A DNA stretch of 64,000 nt from Neostapfia colusana (lineage: Eukaryota; Streptophyta; Magnoliopsida; Poales; Poaceae): the NCBI GenBank assembly GCA_030760725.1, contig JASWHV010000012.1, positions 54,219,652-54,283,651 of the forward strand. The letters run 5' to 3'. Of this stretch, positions 42,701 through 55,700 are shown piece by piece (the first letter of the stretch is position 1; each line of letters begins with the position of its first letter). The notes beneath the pieces were generated by a model. That model saw nothing but the letters and a program-made list of their open reading frames with translations. It ran no database searches and had not been told where the DNA came from. The position numbers and the translations under genes are program-made.

Positions 42701-44260
42701 CTTCTCGTCATTCTTTTGACCAACGCGTATGTCTTGCTCTAGTGTGGATTCGACTTCCATGGCGATGGCTTCACCACTATTCACCAGGCATAGATTGAGT
42801 CTTATAACATCGTCCTTCAATTCTGCACGCATGTCCTTCAAGCTCAACCTATTGACCTGCACTTTCCGGCTTAAAGCATCTGCCACGACGTTTGCTTTCC
42901 CAGGATGATAGTTGATGACCACATCAAAGTCATTGATTAGCTCTAACCATCTCCTTTGTCTGAGGTTGAGATCTGGTTGTGTGAAAATGTACTTTAAACT
43001 CTTATGATCCGTATATATCTCTGTCCTCTTCCCCATCAAGTAGTGCCGCCAAATTTTCAAGGCGTGTACCACTGCGGCTAGTTCTAGGTCATGTGTAGGA
43101 TAGTTCTTCTCGTGTTTCCGGAGCTGCCGGGATGCATAAGCCACGACATGCCCTTCTTGCATAAGAACACATCCCACCCGTTTCCAGAGGCATCGCAGTA
43201 CATCGAAAAGTTCTTCTGCATATCTGGCATAACTAGCACTGGGGCTGTTGTCAATCTTTTCTTTAGCTCCTAAAAACTCGTCTCGCACTGCGGCGTCCAT
43301 GTGAATGTGATTCCCTTCTCCAACAGTTTGGTGAGGGGTCTCGAGATCTTGGAGAATCCCTCAATGAACCGTCGATAGTATCCAGCCAATCCCAAGAAAC
43401 TTCGAACGTCCCTAACATTATCAGGGGTCTTCCACTTCTGTATATCCTGGATCTTGGCGGGATCTACGGAGATTCCTCCCTCCGAGATTATATGTCCTAA
43501 GAAGGGAACTCTCTTCAGCCAAAACTCACACTTGCTCAACTTGGCATATAGTTGGTGTTCTCTCAGCTTCTGCAACACCAACCTTAGATGTTTCTCATGT
43601 TCCTCTTCATCTTTGGAGAAGACGAGAATGTCATCTATGAAAACCACCACAAATTTGTCCAGATATTCCATGAATACCTTGTTCATGAGATACATGAAGT
43701 ATGCCGGGGCATTAGTTAGCTCGAAAGGCATGACGGTGTATTCATACAGTCCGTACCGAGATACGAAAGCTATCTTTGGAATATCAGTTTGCCTTATCTT
43801 AAGTTGGTGGTATCCCGACCTGAGATCAATTTTCGAGAACACACAAGCTCCCCTCAACTGATCAAACAAGTCTTCAATGCGGGGTAATGGGTACTTGTTC
43901 TTGATGGTTACTTCATTCAAGGCACGGTAGTCTACGCATAACCTTTGGATTCCGTCCTTCTTCGGCACAAATATCACTGGAGCTCCCCATGGTGAGGAAC
44001 TAGGACGAATATACCCCTTCTCCGTCAATTCTCTTAAATGATCCTTGAGTTCTCCCAGCTGCTTGGAGTCCATCCGATAAGGTCTCTTGTATATCGGAGC
44101 TGTTCCAGGCACTAGCTCAATCGCGAATTCCACTTCACGATCGGGGGGCATACCTGGTAACTCCTCTGGAAAAACGTCTGGATATTCCCTGATAATCCTG
44201 ATCTCCTCCACTTTCACCTCAACTTGATTTAATTTAATGTCCCTCATAGGCTCTTGTATT
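42701..44260 (-). pseudogene. D reverse transcriptase and RNase H
   Basis: RT is contained in the long open stretch 44763-43270: PSSSPWGAPVIFVPKKDG, LCVDYRALNE, FSKIDLRSGYHQL, MPFELTNAP (Gly replaced by Glu), FIDDILVFSK. The stop near 43270 lies at RT's end, with a frameshift near 43178. RNase H resumes as VLMQEGHVVAYASRQL and DHKSLKYIFTQPDLN in 43300-42437. Confidence 0.9.
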
Positions 44261-45783
44261 GTTATGAACTTTACTCTTGTGCCACTAGGGTGAGTTAGTT
44301 CCACCGTTCTGGTCGAACAATGGATGATTCCCTTATGTTTGGTCAACCAATCCATACCCAAAATAATATCTATCCCTTGGGAATCTATCACTATGAGGTT
44401 AGCAGTAAATACTACTCCATTAATGTCTAGGTTCACCTTGGGACACACTTGTCTTGTCCTTATTTCTCCACCTGGAGAGTTTACTGCTAGCATATGGTTC
44501 ATTTGTGTTGTTGCTAGGTCATGCTTCTTAACAAACCCTTGGGCAATGAACGAGTGGGTAGCACCAGAATCAAACAACAGGGTTGCAATGTGTAAATTGG
44601 AAGGACACTTACCAACTACCACGTCGGGTGCCTCTTGCGCTTCTTCCATGGTCACGTGGTTCACCCGTCCTCGCATCACATTCTGCTGTTGCGGCTGCAC
44701 GGGCTTCTTCTTTGGGCACTTATGGGCGTAGTGCCCCACTTCACCACAGTTAAAGCATTGCACCCCAACCTTAGGTGCCTGGCCTTTGTTGTCTTGGGGT
44801 TGGTTTGGGGGTCCTTGTACTGCTGGTCGAGGTTGATATATAGGGCGAGGCTGCTGTCCAAACTGACGCTGTGGTGGTGCTGGTCCTGCCGGAGGCCTGA
44901 AGTTCTGGTTGTACCCTCTTGGTGCTGAGTAGGTACCGCAGCACGGCTCGTCTGCCCTGCGGGTTGCTGCATCAGACGTGGGCGGGTGTTGCTACCCGAG
45001 GCTTGGTGTGACCACCCGGCCTTCCTCTTGTTTTCATTTTCCAAGGCCTTCAGCTTCCTTTTCTACAACAAATGCTCTGTCCACCATCTTTTGGAAGCTT
45101 TCATACTCGTTGGAGGACATTGCACACTGCATTTCTGCGGTAAGTCCTTCCACGAAACAATCCTGTTTCTGCTCATCAGTCTCTATGTCCCGTGGGGCAT
45201 AACGGGAGAGTTGAGTGAATTTAGTGAGGTATTCCCTCACGGTCATGTTTCCTTGCTGCAATCCCAAGAACTCCTTCCTCTTGTTTTTGAGTTCACCCCT
45301 GGGTATGTAATGGTTGCGGAAGCTACGCTTGAACTCTTCCCAAGTGATATTCTCAGGGTCATGATGGGCGGCCACGTAAGCGGTCCACCAATCAGAAGCA
45401 GGTCAATGCAATTGGTGAGAGGCAAACAGCACCCTCTCATACCATTGGCATTGTATAATCCTCATCTTGCTCTCAATGGTCTTTAGCCAATCATCTGCCT
45501 CCAGGGGTTCAGCAGCACTTGCAAACTTTGGAGGTTGAGTTCCTAGAAACTCACTCAACCTTGGTTGGCGTGGTGCAGCTTGTGGAGGTGGAGCTTGGTG
45601 CAAGTTGGCCACCACTTGAGTCAGGTTCTGGATGAGCTGATTTTGATTGTCAAGCATTTGGTGGATGGGATCAACTCCTTCACGGCGACCACCCCTGTCT
45701 TGGCCTCCAGAAAGATGAGGGTTGCCTGCCTCATCGTTGTTGTTGGCGGGGTTGGCAGCACGGCCCTTTCCTCTTCCGGCCAT
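44261..45783 (-). pseudogene. D gag and aspartic protease
   Basis: The start is the ATG at 45781-45783 (MAGRGKGRAANPANNNDEAG). The frame stops at a TGA near 45403 inside the gag core (sister copies: LHGPAADWW). It resumes at 45375, then shifts near 45060 (VVEKEAEGL). The CCHC knuckle CFNCGEVGHYAHKC opens the stretch that starts at 44763, and the protease LFDSGATHSFIAQGF follows at about 44560. Confidence 0.9.
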
Positions 45784-46106
45784 ATATCATGTTTAACCAG
45801 ATGTTAATTTAAAGCATTACGTATTAACTCACCAGTTTTTGCTTGTTTAAACTTTAAGATTTTGAGAACTTATTTCATTTATATTTTCTGAAGATTTCAT
45901 GTCTTACGTGAACATAAATGCACTCTTAATTCATATGGGTTCACACACCAAAGCAAAACAACCTGAAGACGAGGTTGTGGACAAACGCCCATGGCTTCCA
46001 CAACTCACGTCACACACCAAGAATTAACACACCATTAACTAAGGTAACGACTCGACTACTCGACATCCTGCTAAACTAAGGGAAGGACTCTACACTACTC
46101 GTATCA

Positions 46107-46232
46107 CTGAGCTGGCTCCTCGGGATCTTCCTCATTATTGCGGCTGCCTTCTGACTCCGCGTTGGGTGGGGAGGCTGCTGGTGGATAAGTGCGACGACGC
46201 CTGATCGCCCGACGATCTGGGGAGTTAGGAGT
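46107..46232 (-). other. In-frame 42-codon extension after the ORF213 TAG (D)
   Basis: Exactly 42 codons between the TAG (46233-46235) and a TGA (46104-46106). It contains RRAIRRRRT and EEDPEEP, as in E1 and C. Confidence 0.5.
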
Positions 46233-46874
46233 CTATGTGTCATTCACGGTGACACACAGTTCATTCCCATCTCCTCTTTCTCTCGCCCTCAAGCAGGCTT
46301 GAAGCAACGCCTCGGTTTCCTTCAGGGTGTCACGAACATCTTGAAGCTCCTGCTGACACTCCTGCAATCGAGTGCTGAGCATAGCAGCATCCTCCAAGCA
46401 CAAGTCCATGTGCTCATGGGAAGTCCCCTGCTGCACTGGCGGGTACTTGTACTCCGTGGTACCACTCTCGCGCTGGAGGACATACATGTACTCAGTCCTG
46501 TCCAGGTGACGACGATAGATGTGACTCTGACAGGTGATTGCCTCCCAGGTGACATCCTTCTCCGCATCGACCTGTGTCGCTCGACAAGCTGGAGAGCGGT
46601 GGATCTTGAGCAGCTGATTTTCGTGGATAATCCTCATCTCTGAACTCCATTCTTCCCTCTTCTCACGGATGGTCCTGGTGGAGCTATAGTGTATGATTAG
46701 CTTGCCCGTATTGCCGGCGCCTTGGAGCATGCGTCGAAGACGGCGCAACAAGCCTCCTACTGCCAATCCGTAGGAGAGATACGTCAACGGACGGTTCTCC
46801 TCTCTCAGGGCAAGGGCAACTACGGGAACTCTCCCTCCGGTGGACTTGCGGGCGGTGCGGATCATGCGAACCAT
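46233..46874 (-). CDS. Conserved pre-gag ORF (213 aa), function unknown (D)
   Basis: The second intact copy of the unrecognised pre-gag frame, the same length as in E1 and C although it belongs to the diverged A2 subfamily. The start follows TTTATGTTTTAG on the minus strand. Replacements are mostly mild (for example RSPACRATQVDAEKD is unchanged, YIYRHH/HIYRRH). The coiled-coil-like region, LSTRLQECQQELQDVRDTL, is retained. Confidence 0.7.
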   Translation of the reverse strand: MVRMIRTARKSTGGRVPVVALALREENRPLTYLSYGLAVGGLLRRLRRMLQGAGNTGKLIIHYSSTRTIREKREEWSSEMRIIHENQLLKIHRSPACRATQVDAEKDVTWEAITCQSHIYRRHLDRTEYMYVLQRESGTTEYKYPPVQQGTSHEHMDLCLEDAAMLSTRLQECQQELQDVRDTLKETEALLQACLRARERGDGNELCVTVNDT

Positions 46875-47075
46875 CTAAAACATAAATCATTTAAAATTAA
46901 GTTAGATAAGATTTTAGACAAAAATCCTATTTTGAATAAAAGATGGGGTAAGATGAATGAAGTGGCCCATTAAATAACACTTTTCAACCCACACCTTTGT
47001 AAAATAGTTTTTAAGAAAATAGGGTCCCTAACTACGTCCATTTCTACCTAGGTCCACGTTCCTACGGGCAACCTT

Positions 47076-47088
47076 GGCTCTGATACCA
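47076..47088 (-). promoter_or_regulatory. D primer-binding site (tRNA-iMet)
   Basis: TGGTATCAGAGCC on the minus strand, four bases inside the LTR. A single copy, unlike in B. Confidence 0.93.
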
Positions 47089-47092
47089 CTTC

Positions 47093-50000
47093 TGTCACAC
47101 CCGGTTTCTCCGAAGACAACCGAGTGAATATCACATGTATGCCAGGATCATTTCTAATACATGTGATGACAAATAGTGAAGCATCATTTATTACAAGCCA
47201 GGTGTCAAATATAAATAAGTCTTTCATAGTGTATGTCTCGATGGATGACAATAAGTTCATAACATGTAAATAAAATAGCAGCGGAATATTATTCTTGTGG
47301 GCTCCGTCACAGGCGTTGCCCGGGGGACTCCATGAGCCTAGAATCCTTCTTCGGGTCCGAAGTCTTGATCATTAAGCACCACATCATTTTCTTGACCTGA
47401 GCAGCAATATAAACCAACAAATATGCAAGGTTGAGTACCGATGGTACTCAGCAAGTGTGGGAAAGTTATGTCATGCATGGCTAGAACAAGGAGAGGTTGA
47501 ACTAATGGTTAAAGCACTACGCAATTAATACTTATCACCTTAGCTTATTAAGCACCTACATTACTACATAGACGAAATGATCCCAATCTCCCATCCATCA
47601 TCATAATCAAATAACCATAATATCATTTCCGATGTTAAGCTCCCCGTTTAACATCCTCAACTACCAAAGACATCAATCCTCTAATCATGAATAAGTCCAA
47701 GCCGCTCTTGACCGTGAGCACGGCTGTCATGACAGTTTTGACTCTGCAGAGTTTGCGCCACTGTACCCACATGTAGTGATTTCATCCCCCGTTGCCGGGT
47801 GGACTAAAAGAACCTCCATTATGCCAGTGGCCACAACCACATTCACACTTCCCAGGTGTGTAGCCAGGAGATCACTACGAAGCCTTTACAAAGGGATTCC
47901 CGACGAGCGTGGTCCCACTGAGGTTTCACCCCTAACAACATACAAGAGGTTCCAACCCCGCTCCAGTGGCCCCCTGTTGAGCCTTGCGGTTCATATGGTA
48001 GTCCAGCTGACACCTATTCCCCGCACCATCCAACACGCCCATACTACGCCGGGGATACACCTAATTAATTGGCCAAGCTGCCCCATCTCAGCATGTGGTT
48101 GCACGGTAAAGCCAGGTTACATGCTCCATGAACCGGTCCTTAGGATCCAGGCAAGTACTAAACACAAACCCGAGTCTCGTGCACCCAGCACACAACCAAA
48201 ACATCCAACTTGCCTTGATCCCTACCTCTACATAACTCACAATATCTCATTCAAGAGTATGGTAAAATAAACTGATGGTCTCATATCCCAAATATCCCAT
48301 TCTAAGCATGGCTAAGCATATGCATAATAATAAATGACATGATAAAATGAATCCCAACCCAAGCTACAAGGAAACAAGGTAATGTAATTCTAGGGAAACA
48401 TCCTAGCATGGGTTTCATATTTTCATTTGACAATGCAAATAATTGTAGCTACACATCCTAGCATAGGATCAAAGTGGTCAAGGACACTTGCCTCCTCCCT
48501 GCTGCTCTTGAAATGGGTAGTCCTGATCTTGGAAAGGAAAAACTTGCTCTGGAGCAGGTTCTACATCATACCATCACACATAGCAAAAGAAAAACAACAA
48601 TCCATAAGACATAGTTCACACTTCCACTTCATACAAACCACATTCACATTTATGAAAGTCATTCACAATTATATGTGTTGTGGTTACTCTATGTGTGTTG
48701 AGTTGTGGCTTACATGCACTTTTAATCATGTGTATACGATTCCTACTTTTGTATTCACATTTATGCTTACATACTATACATATGAGTTTCCAATTTAAAT
48801 GAATTCCTTATATTTAATTACTACACCTTTTAACTACCAAGTATGCATGAAAGGTATTTTCCTACTCCATATGTGTCTTCAGAATTTCTACCAACCCTAA
48901 ACTGAATTCTTTGGATTTTAGAAACTTCATTTATCATTTACTAGTTGCTATATTTTCAGATTTATTTCCTGTGCCTAAATGTGAACTTTATTATGAAAAT
49001 AACAAGACACATCATCTAAACAGAATAGGTTCTGATCTAAAATATTTAATAATATATTTTTGACCTTTTCCTCTGATGTAAACTATTTTACATTTATTTT
49101 CCCTATTTTCAGAACTATTCTTTACTTAAAAATGTGTCCCTATAACTAATAAATGTGAATAATAAATTAAACAGACTCATTTCAGCCCAAAATCTATTTT
49201 TATCTCACTCCAAAGTTTTCTAAGTACTGAGAAAGTTTTTAATTTAATTTTGACAATATGTTTGTCCCACTTTTAAATTTTAAATACTAGCCACATATTC
49301 AATTTCCTAAATTAAATATCAAACAGGGTTAAAAAGGTAAACTCACCCCACTACAGGGTCTATTATTTTAACAATTTTCAGGGGTCTAGCTACACATAAC
49401 AGAGGAGTTTTTCCTAATTTTTATTAAGTCCAGGGGCTAAAACTGATTTTTAAATGAATTTACATGATTTTCTGAAGTTCCAGGGGCTAGATCAGAAGTT
49501 TCCGGGGCTAGCTCTTATTTCCCGAGAACCCCAGGGGGTAGCACGTAAGATTTCCAGTCTTTATAACGCGGGGCTGACGTGGACCATCCGATTTAAAACA
49601 AACGGCTGAGATTATAACGCCGAACCGGTACGCGGGGTTCTAAAGTCTACCGTGCGATTTAAAATAGACGGCGCACAAGCGGCCACGTCGCTCTGATCGA
49701 GCGCGGGCGGCGCTGCCCGGCGGCGCACGGCGGCGGGAAGCGGCGATCTCGCCGGAGACTTTTGGATCTTCGAGAATTCTTCCTAGAACTGTGATCTTAT
49801 GGCATAGATCGGTAGAGGGGAGGTCGGGGATCTCACCTCGGCGGTTTTCTTGAGCTCGGAGGTCCTGGAAGGCGGTCGGCGACGAGGTCCGAATTGAAAC
49901 CACGGCGAGGCTCGTCGGCGCTGTGTTTAAACCGCAAGTCACCGAGTTTTCTGCACCTGCAGGGTTCCCCGGAGGCAGTGGATCAAGACCAGCGAGTTAG

Positions 50001-50518
50001 ATCGGAATTTCCGAGCATAGATTGGCCAGAATTCGCCGGAGAAGGCTCGGTTTCTCACCGGAGTAAAATCGACGGATCGCGTGAGAAAAACAGAACGAGG
50101 CCGGGGTTTTTATAGATGGGGAAGGGCGGCGGGGTGGTTTAGATCGAGTTTGCGTCACCCCCGATCGAAATTTGGCTGGGATACGCGTGAATTCCCGATC
50201 GGTTTCGATTCGGGTGAGAGAGTCCCGGCGCGGCGCGAGGTAGAAGAAGGGCTGGCGGGACACGCCTGTCAATGAGAGGAAGGAGCGCGCGCAGCTGCGG
50301 GCTGGCGTGGTTGCTGGGTGGGCCGGCTGGTGGGTTTCGGCCCACTGGCCGGTTTTTTTCTGTTTTCTTTTTTTCTTTTTCTATTTCTTTTCTGTTTTGA
50401 ATTTAAATTGAATTCCAGTTTGAATTTAAATTGTTGCAAAACATGCAACACGTCCAAAAATTTTTAAATTCCCCTCTTAACATGATTTAGGGTCTTATCA
50501 AGATTTTGGGGTGTTACA
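47093..50518 (-). repeat. D right (5') LTR
   Basis: 3426 bp, TGTCACAC…GTGTTACA. It carries TATAAAAA on the minus strand (50107-50114), mini-exon-like block 48492-48560, and an extra piece of about 21 bp near 50482-50502 (TGATTTAGGGTCTTATCAAG), close to its outer end, that the left LTR lacks. Confidence 0.92.
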
Positions 50519-51475
50519 TCGAGGTTGATATGTGGGACGAGGCTGCTGTACAAACTGACGTTGTGGCAGTGCTGGTGCTGACGGAGGCCTGAAATTTGGA
50601 TTGTACCCTCTCGGTGCTGAGTAGGGTACCACAGCACGGCTCGTCTGCCCTGCGGGTGGCTGCATCAGTCGTGGGCGTGTGTTGCTACCCGACGCTTGGT
50701 GTGACCATCCCGCCTTCCTCTTGTTTTCATTTTCCAAGGCCTTCAGCTTCCTCTCCACAACAGATGCTCTGTCTACCATCTTTTGGAAGATTTCATACTC
50801 GTTGGAGGACATTGCACATTGCATCTCCTCAGTAAGCCCTTCCACAAAGCAGTCCTGTTTCTGCTCATCAGTTTCGATGTCCCGTGGTGTATAACGGGAT
50901 AGTTGGGTGAACTTGGTGAGGTATTCCCTCACAGTCATGTTTCCTTGCTGCAGTCCCAAGAACTCCTTCCTCTTGTTTTTGAGTTCACCCCTTGGTATGT
51001 AATGGTTGCGGAAACTGCGCTTGAACTCTTCACAAGTGATGTTCTCGGGGTCATGATGGGCTGCTACGTAAGCGGTCCACCAATCAGCAGCAGGTCCATG
51101 CAATTGGTGAGAGGCAAACAGCACCCTCTCATACCCTTGGCATTGTATGATCCTCATCTTGCTCTCAATGGTCTTTAGCCAGTCATCTGCCTCCAGAGGT
51201 TCAGCAGCACTTTCAAACTTTGGAGGTTGAGTCCCTAGAAACTCACTCAACCATGGTTGACGTGGTGCAGCTTGTGGAGGTGGGACTTGGTGCAAGTTGG
51301 CCACCACTTGAGTTAAACTCTGGATGAGCTGATTCTGATTTACAGGCATTTGGTGGATGGGATCAGCTCCTTCACGGCGACCACCCCTGTCTTGTCCTCT
51401 AGAAAGATGAGGGTTGCAGGCCTCATCGTTGTTGTTGGCAGGGTTGGCACCACGACCCTTTCCTCTTCCAGCCAT
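50519..51475 (-). pseudogene. C gag N-terminal part
   Basis: Open from the ATG at 51473-51475 (MAGRGKGRGANPANNN) through the gag core (AADWWTAYVAAHHDPENITCEEF, GELKNKRKEFLGLQQGN) to the D junction at 50519, where the frame runs into LTR sequence. There is no nonsense change in these 319 codons; the interruption is D itself. The CCHC knuckle is in the other part, near 26830. Confidence 0.9.
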
Positions 51476-51796
51476 CGATCATGATCAACCAAATGTTAAT
51501 TTAAAGCATTACGTATTAACTTTCTAATTTGCTTGTTTAAACCTAAACTTTTGAGGCCTTATTATATTAACATTTTCTGAGGGTTTTACGTCTCACGCGA
51601 AAATAAATGCACTATTAATTCATAGGGGTTCACACATCAAGGCAAAGCAACAAAAAGACGAGGTTGTGGACAAATGCCCATGGCTTCCACGACTCACGTC
51701 ACACACCAAACATTAACACACAATTAACTAAGGTATTGACTCGACTACTCGATAACTTGCTGAACTAAGGGAAAAGACTCTACACGACTCGTATCA

Positions 51797-51922
51797 CTGA
51801 GCTGGCTCCTCAGGGTCTTCCTCATTATTGCGGCTGCCCTTTGACTCCGCTCTGGGTGGGGACGCTGCTGGTGGAGAAGTGCGGCGACGCCTGCTCGCCC
51901 TACGATCTGGGGAGTCAGGAGT
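51797..51922 (-). other. In-frame 42-codon extension after the ORF213 TAG (C)
   Basis: Between TAG (51923-51925) and TGA (51794-51796). It has the same length and basic-then-acidic character as in E1 and D. Confidence 0.5.
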
Positions 51923-52564
51923 CTATGTGTCATTCACAGTGAGACACAGTTCATTCCCATCTCCTCTTTCTCTTGCCCTCAAGCTGGCTCGAAGCAACGC
52001 CTCAGTCTCCTTCAGGGTGTCACGAACATCCTGGAGCTCCTGCTGGCACCCCTGCAGTCGAGTGCTGAGCAAAGCAGCATCCTCCAAGCACAGGCCCATG
52101 TGCTCATGGGAAGTCCCCTGCTGTACTGGCGGGTACATGTACTCCGCTGTACCACTCTCACGCTGGAGGACATACATGTACTCAGTCCTATCCAGGTGGC
52201 GACGGTAGATGTAACTCTGGCAGGTGATGGCCTCCCAGGTGACATCCTTCTCGGCATCGACCTGTGTCGCTCGACAAGCTGGAGAGCTGTGGATCTTGAG
52301 CAGCTGATTTTCATGGATAATCCTCATTTCTGAACTCCATTCTTCCCGGTTCTCACGGATGGTCCGGGTGGAGCTGTAGTGTATGATTAGCTTGCCCGTA
52401 TTGCCGGCAGCTTGGAGCATACGCCGTAGACGGCGCAACAAGCCTCCTACTGCCAAACCGTAGGAGTGGTACGTCACCGGACGATTCTCCTCTCTCAGGG
52501 AAAGGGCAACTACAGGGACTCTCCCTCCGGTGGACTTGTGGGCGGTGCGGATCATGCGAACCAT
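51923..52564 (-). CDS. Conserved pre-gag ORF (213 aa), function unknown (C)
   Basis: The third intact copy, colinear with E1 and D without indels. The start follows TTTAGGTTTTAG on the minus strand. Differences from E1 are scattered (RR to GG at residues 13-14; HRSP to HSSP). No recognised domain; coiled-coil-like part at about residues 155-200. Like its sisters, it lies between the primer site and gag. Confidence 0.7.
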   Translation of the reverse strand: MVRMIRTAHKSTGGRVPVVALSLREENRPVTYHSYGLAVGGLLRRLRRMLQAAGNTGKLIIHYSSTRTIRENREEWSSEMRIIHENQLLKIHSSPACRATQVDAEKDVTWEAITCQSYIYRRHLDRTEYMYVLQRESGTAEYMYPPVQQGTSHEHMGLCLEDAALLSTRLQGCQQELQDVRDTLKETEALLRASLRARERGDGNELCLTVNDT

Positions 52565-52765
52565 CTAAAACCTAAAGCATTCAAAATTAAGTTAGATAAG
52601 AGTTAAGCAAAAATTGTATTTTGAATAAAAGTTGGGACAAGGTGAATAAAGTGACCCGGTAAAATAACACTTTTCAACCCACACCTTTGTAAAATAGTTT
52701 TTAAGGAAATAGGGTCCTTAAATACGTCCATTTCTACCTAGGTCCACGTTTCTACGGGCAACCTT

Positions 52766-52778
52766 TGCTCGGATACCA
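52766..52778 (-). promoter_or_regulatory. C degenerate primer-binding site
   Basis: The minus strand reads TGGTATCCGAGCA, two mismatches to the tRNA-iMet site. As the element is otherwise colinear, the changes look like post-insertional decay. Confidence 0.8.
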
Positions 52779-52782
52779 CTTC

Positions 52783-55700
52783 TGTCACATCCAGTTTCTC
52801 CGAAGATCAACCAAGTGAATATCACATGTATGCCAGGATCATTTTCTCATACATGTGATGAAAAATAGTGAAGCATCATTTATTACAAGCCACGTGTCGA
52901 ATATAAATATGTCTTACAAAGCATACGTCTCGATGGACGATAATAAGTTCATAACATGTAAATAAAATAGCAGCGGAATATTATTCTTGTGGGCTCCATC
53001 ACAGGCGTTTCCCGGGGGACTCCATGAACCTAGAATCCTTCTTCGTGTTCGAAGTCTTGGTCATTGAACACCACATCATCCCCTTGACCTGAACAGCAAT
53101 TTAAACCAACAAATATGCAAGTTTGAGTACCGTTGGTACTCAGCAAGTGTGGGAAAGTTATGTCATGCATGGCCAGGGCAAGGAGAGGTTGAACTCATGG
53201 TTAAAGCACTACGCAATTAATACCTATCACCTTAGATTATTAAGCACCAACATTACTACATAGGTGAAATGGTCCCAATCTCCCAACCCATCATCAAAAT
53301 CAAATAACCATAATCTCATTTCCAATGTTAAGCTCCCCGCTTAACATCCACAACTTCCAAAGTCATCATCCTCTAATATTGAATAAGTCCAAGCCGCTCT
53401 TGACCGTGAGCAAGGCTGTCATGATAGTTTTGACTCTGCAGAGTTTGCACCACTGTACCCACATGTAGTGATTTCATCCCCCGTTGCCGGGTGGACTAAA
53501 AGAACCTCCATTATGCCAGTGGCCGCGAACCACATTCACACTTCTCAGGTGTGTAGCCAGGAGATCACTACGAAGCCTTTACAAAGGGATTCCCAACGAG
53601 CATGGGCCCACTGAGGTTTCACCCCTAACAGCATACAAGAGGCTCCAACCCCGCTGCAGTGGCCCCCTCTTGAGCCTTGCGGTTCATATGGTAGTCCAGC
53701 TGACACCTATTCCCCGCACCATCCAACACACCCATACTACGTCGGGGATACACCTAATTAATTGGCCAAGCTGCCCCATCTCAGCATGTGGTTGGCACGG
53801 TAAAGCCAGGTTACATGCTCCATGAACCGGTCCTTAGGATCCAGGCAAGTACTAAACACAAACCCGAATCTCGTGCACCCAGCACCAACCAAATCATCCA
53901 ACTTGCCTCGATCCCTACCTCTACATAACTCATAATATCTCATTCAAGAGTAAGGTAAATAAATTGATGATCTCATATCCCACTTATCCCATTCTGAGCA
54001 TGGCTAAGCATAGCACATAAATAAATGACATGATAAAATAAATCTCAACCCAAGCTACAAGGAAACAAGGTAATGCAATTCTAGGGAAACTTCCTAGCAT
54101 GGGTTTCATATTTCAATTGACAATGCAAATAATTCTATCTACACATCCTAGTATAGGATCAAAGTGGTCAAGGACACTTGCCTTCTTCCTGCTGCTATGG
54201 GAATGGAAAGTCTTGGTCTTGGAAGGGGAGAACTTGCTCTGGGGCAGGTTCTATTCATGCCAATACACATAGCAAAGAAAACAACGATCCATAAGACATA
54301 GTTCACACTTTCACTTCATACAAACCACACATACATACCTATGAATGTCATTCACATTTCTATGTGTTGTGGTTACTCAACATATGTTGATTTTTGGCCT
54401 ACATTCACCTATAAACATATGCATATTATTTCTAACTTCTATATTCAGATTTCTATTTGCACACTACATATGAAGTTCCAATTTGAACAAATTCTTTATA
54501 TTTAATTATTACACTTCTTAGCCACAAAGTTTGTATAAAAGGTATTTTCCTACTCCAAATAGGTTTTCAGATCTTCTACCAAATCCTAAACTTAAGTTTT
54601 TGGATTTGGAGACTTCATTTATCAATTTATAATTATGCATACCTATTTTCCTTTATTTTTCAGATTTATTTTCTATGCCTAAAAGTGAGTTTTAATATTA
54701 AATAGTAGAACATGTCATCTAAACAGAATAGGTTCTGATCTAAAATATTAAATAATATATTTTTGAACTTCTCCTCTGATGTGAACTAATTTAAATTTAT
54801 TTTATCAGTTTTCAGAATTATTTCCTAGCCTAAAGATGTATTTCTATAACTAATAAATATGAACAACAATTAGACAGATTCATTTCAGCCTAAAAATCTA
54901 TTTTTAACTCATTCTAAAGTTTTCCAAGTGCTAGGAGAGTTTAAATTTTGAATTTGTACATGTGTTTGCCTTACCTTTTAAATTTAAATCCTAGTCACAT
55001 ATTCAAATTTCTGAATTTAATATCATATAGGGTCAAAAAGGTAAATCCACACTACTGCAGGGTCTAATTTATTATTTCATAAATTTCCAGGGGTCTAACT
55101 ACACATAACAGAGGGGTTTTCCAAATTTTTATTAAGTCCAGGGGCTAAAACTGATTTTTAAATGAATTTACACGAATTTCTGAAGTTCCAGGGGCTAGAT
55201 CAGAAGTTTCTGGGGCTAGCTCGTGTTTTCCGAGATCCCCAGGGGGTAGCGCGTAAGAATCCGTGCCTTTATAACACGGGGCTGATGTGGACCGTCCGAT
55301 CTAAAATAGACGGCTGAGATTATAACGCGAAGCGGTACGGGTTAGATCTAATAAGAACCGCACGGTTTAAAATGGACGGGCCTCAGGGGGCCACGTCGCC
55401 CTGGCCGTGCGCGGGCGGCGCTGCCCAGCGGCGCGCGGCGGCGGGAGGCGGCGATCTCGCAGGATATCTTCGGATTTTCGTCTATACCTCCTAAAACATA
55501 GATTTGGTGGCTTAGAACGGTAGAGGGGAGGTCGGGGATCTCACCTCGGGGTTTTTCTTGAACTCGGAGGCCCTGGAAGGCAGTCGGCGGAGAGGTCCGA
55601 GATGAAATAGCGGCGGTGCTCGCCGGAGCTGCGTCTAGGGTGCAAAACACCGGGTTTTCTTCACCTGCGTGACTCCCCGGAGGCGGTGGAACATGATCGG

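Larger units (their letters stand above)
26923..50518 (-). mobile_element. D: family A2 gypsy element nested in C
   Basis: A minus-strand element with a 3' LTR (26923-27366 plus 38288-41270, split by B), internal region 41271-47092 and a 5' LTR (47093-50518). The flanks do not show a target duplication (TTGCA left, TCGAG right). Compared with E1 (about 7160-7175), the 7 bp CTGCTGG of target are missing. The LTRs differ from each other far more than those of C, although D lies inside C. Confidence 0.87.
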
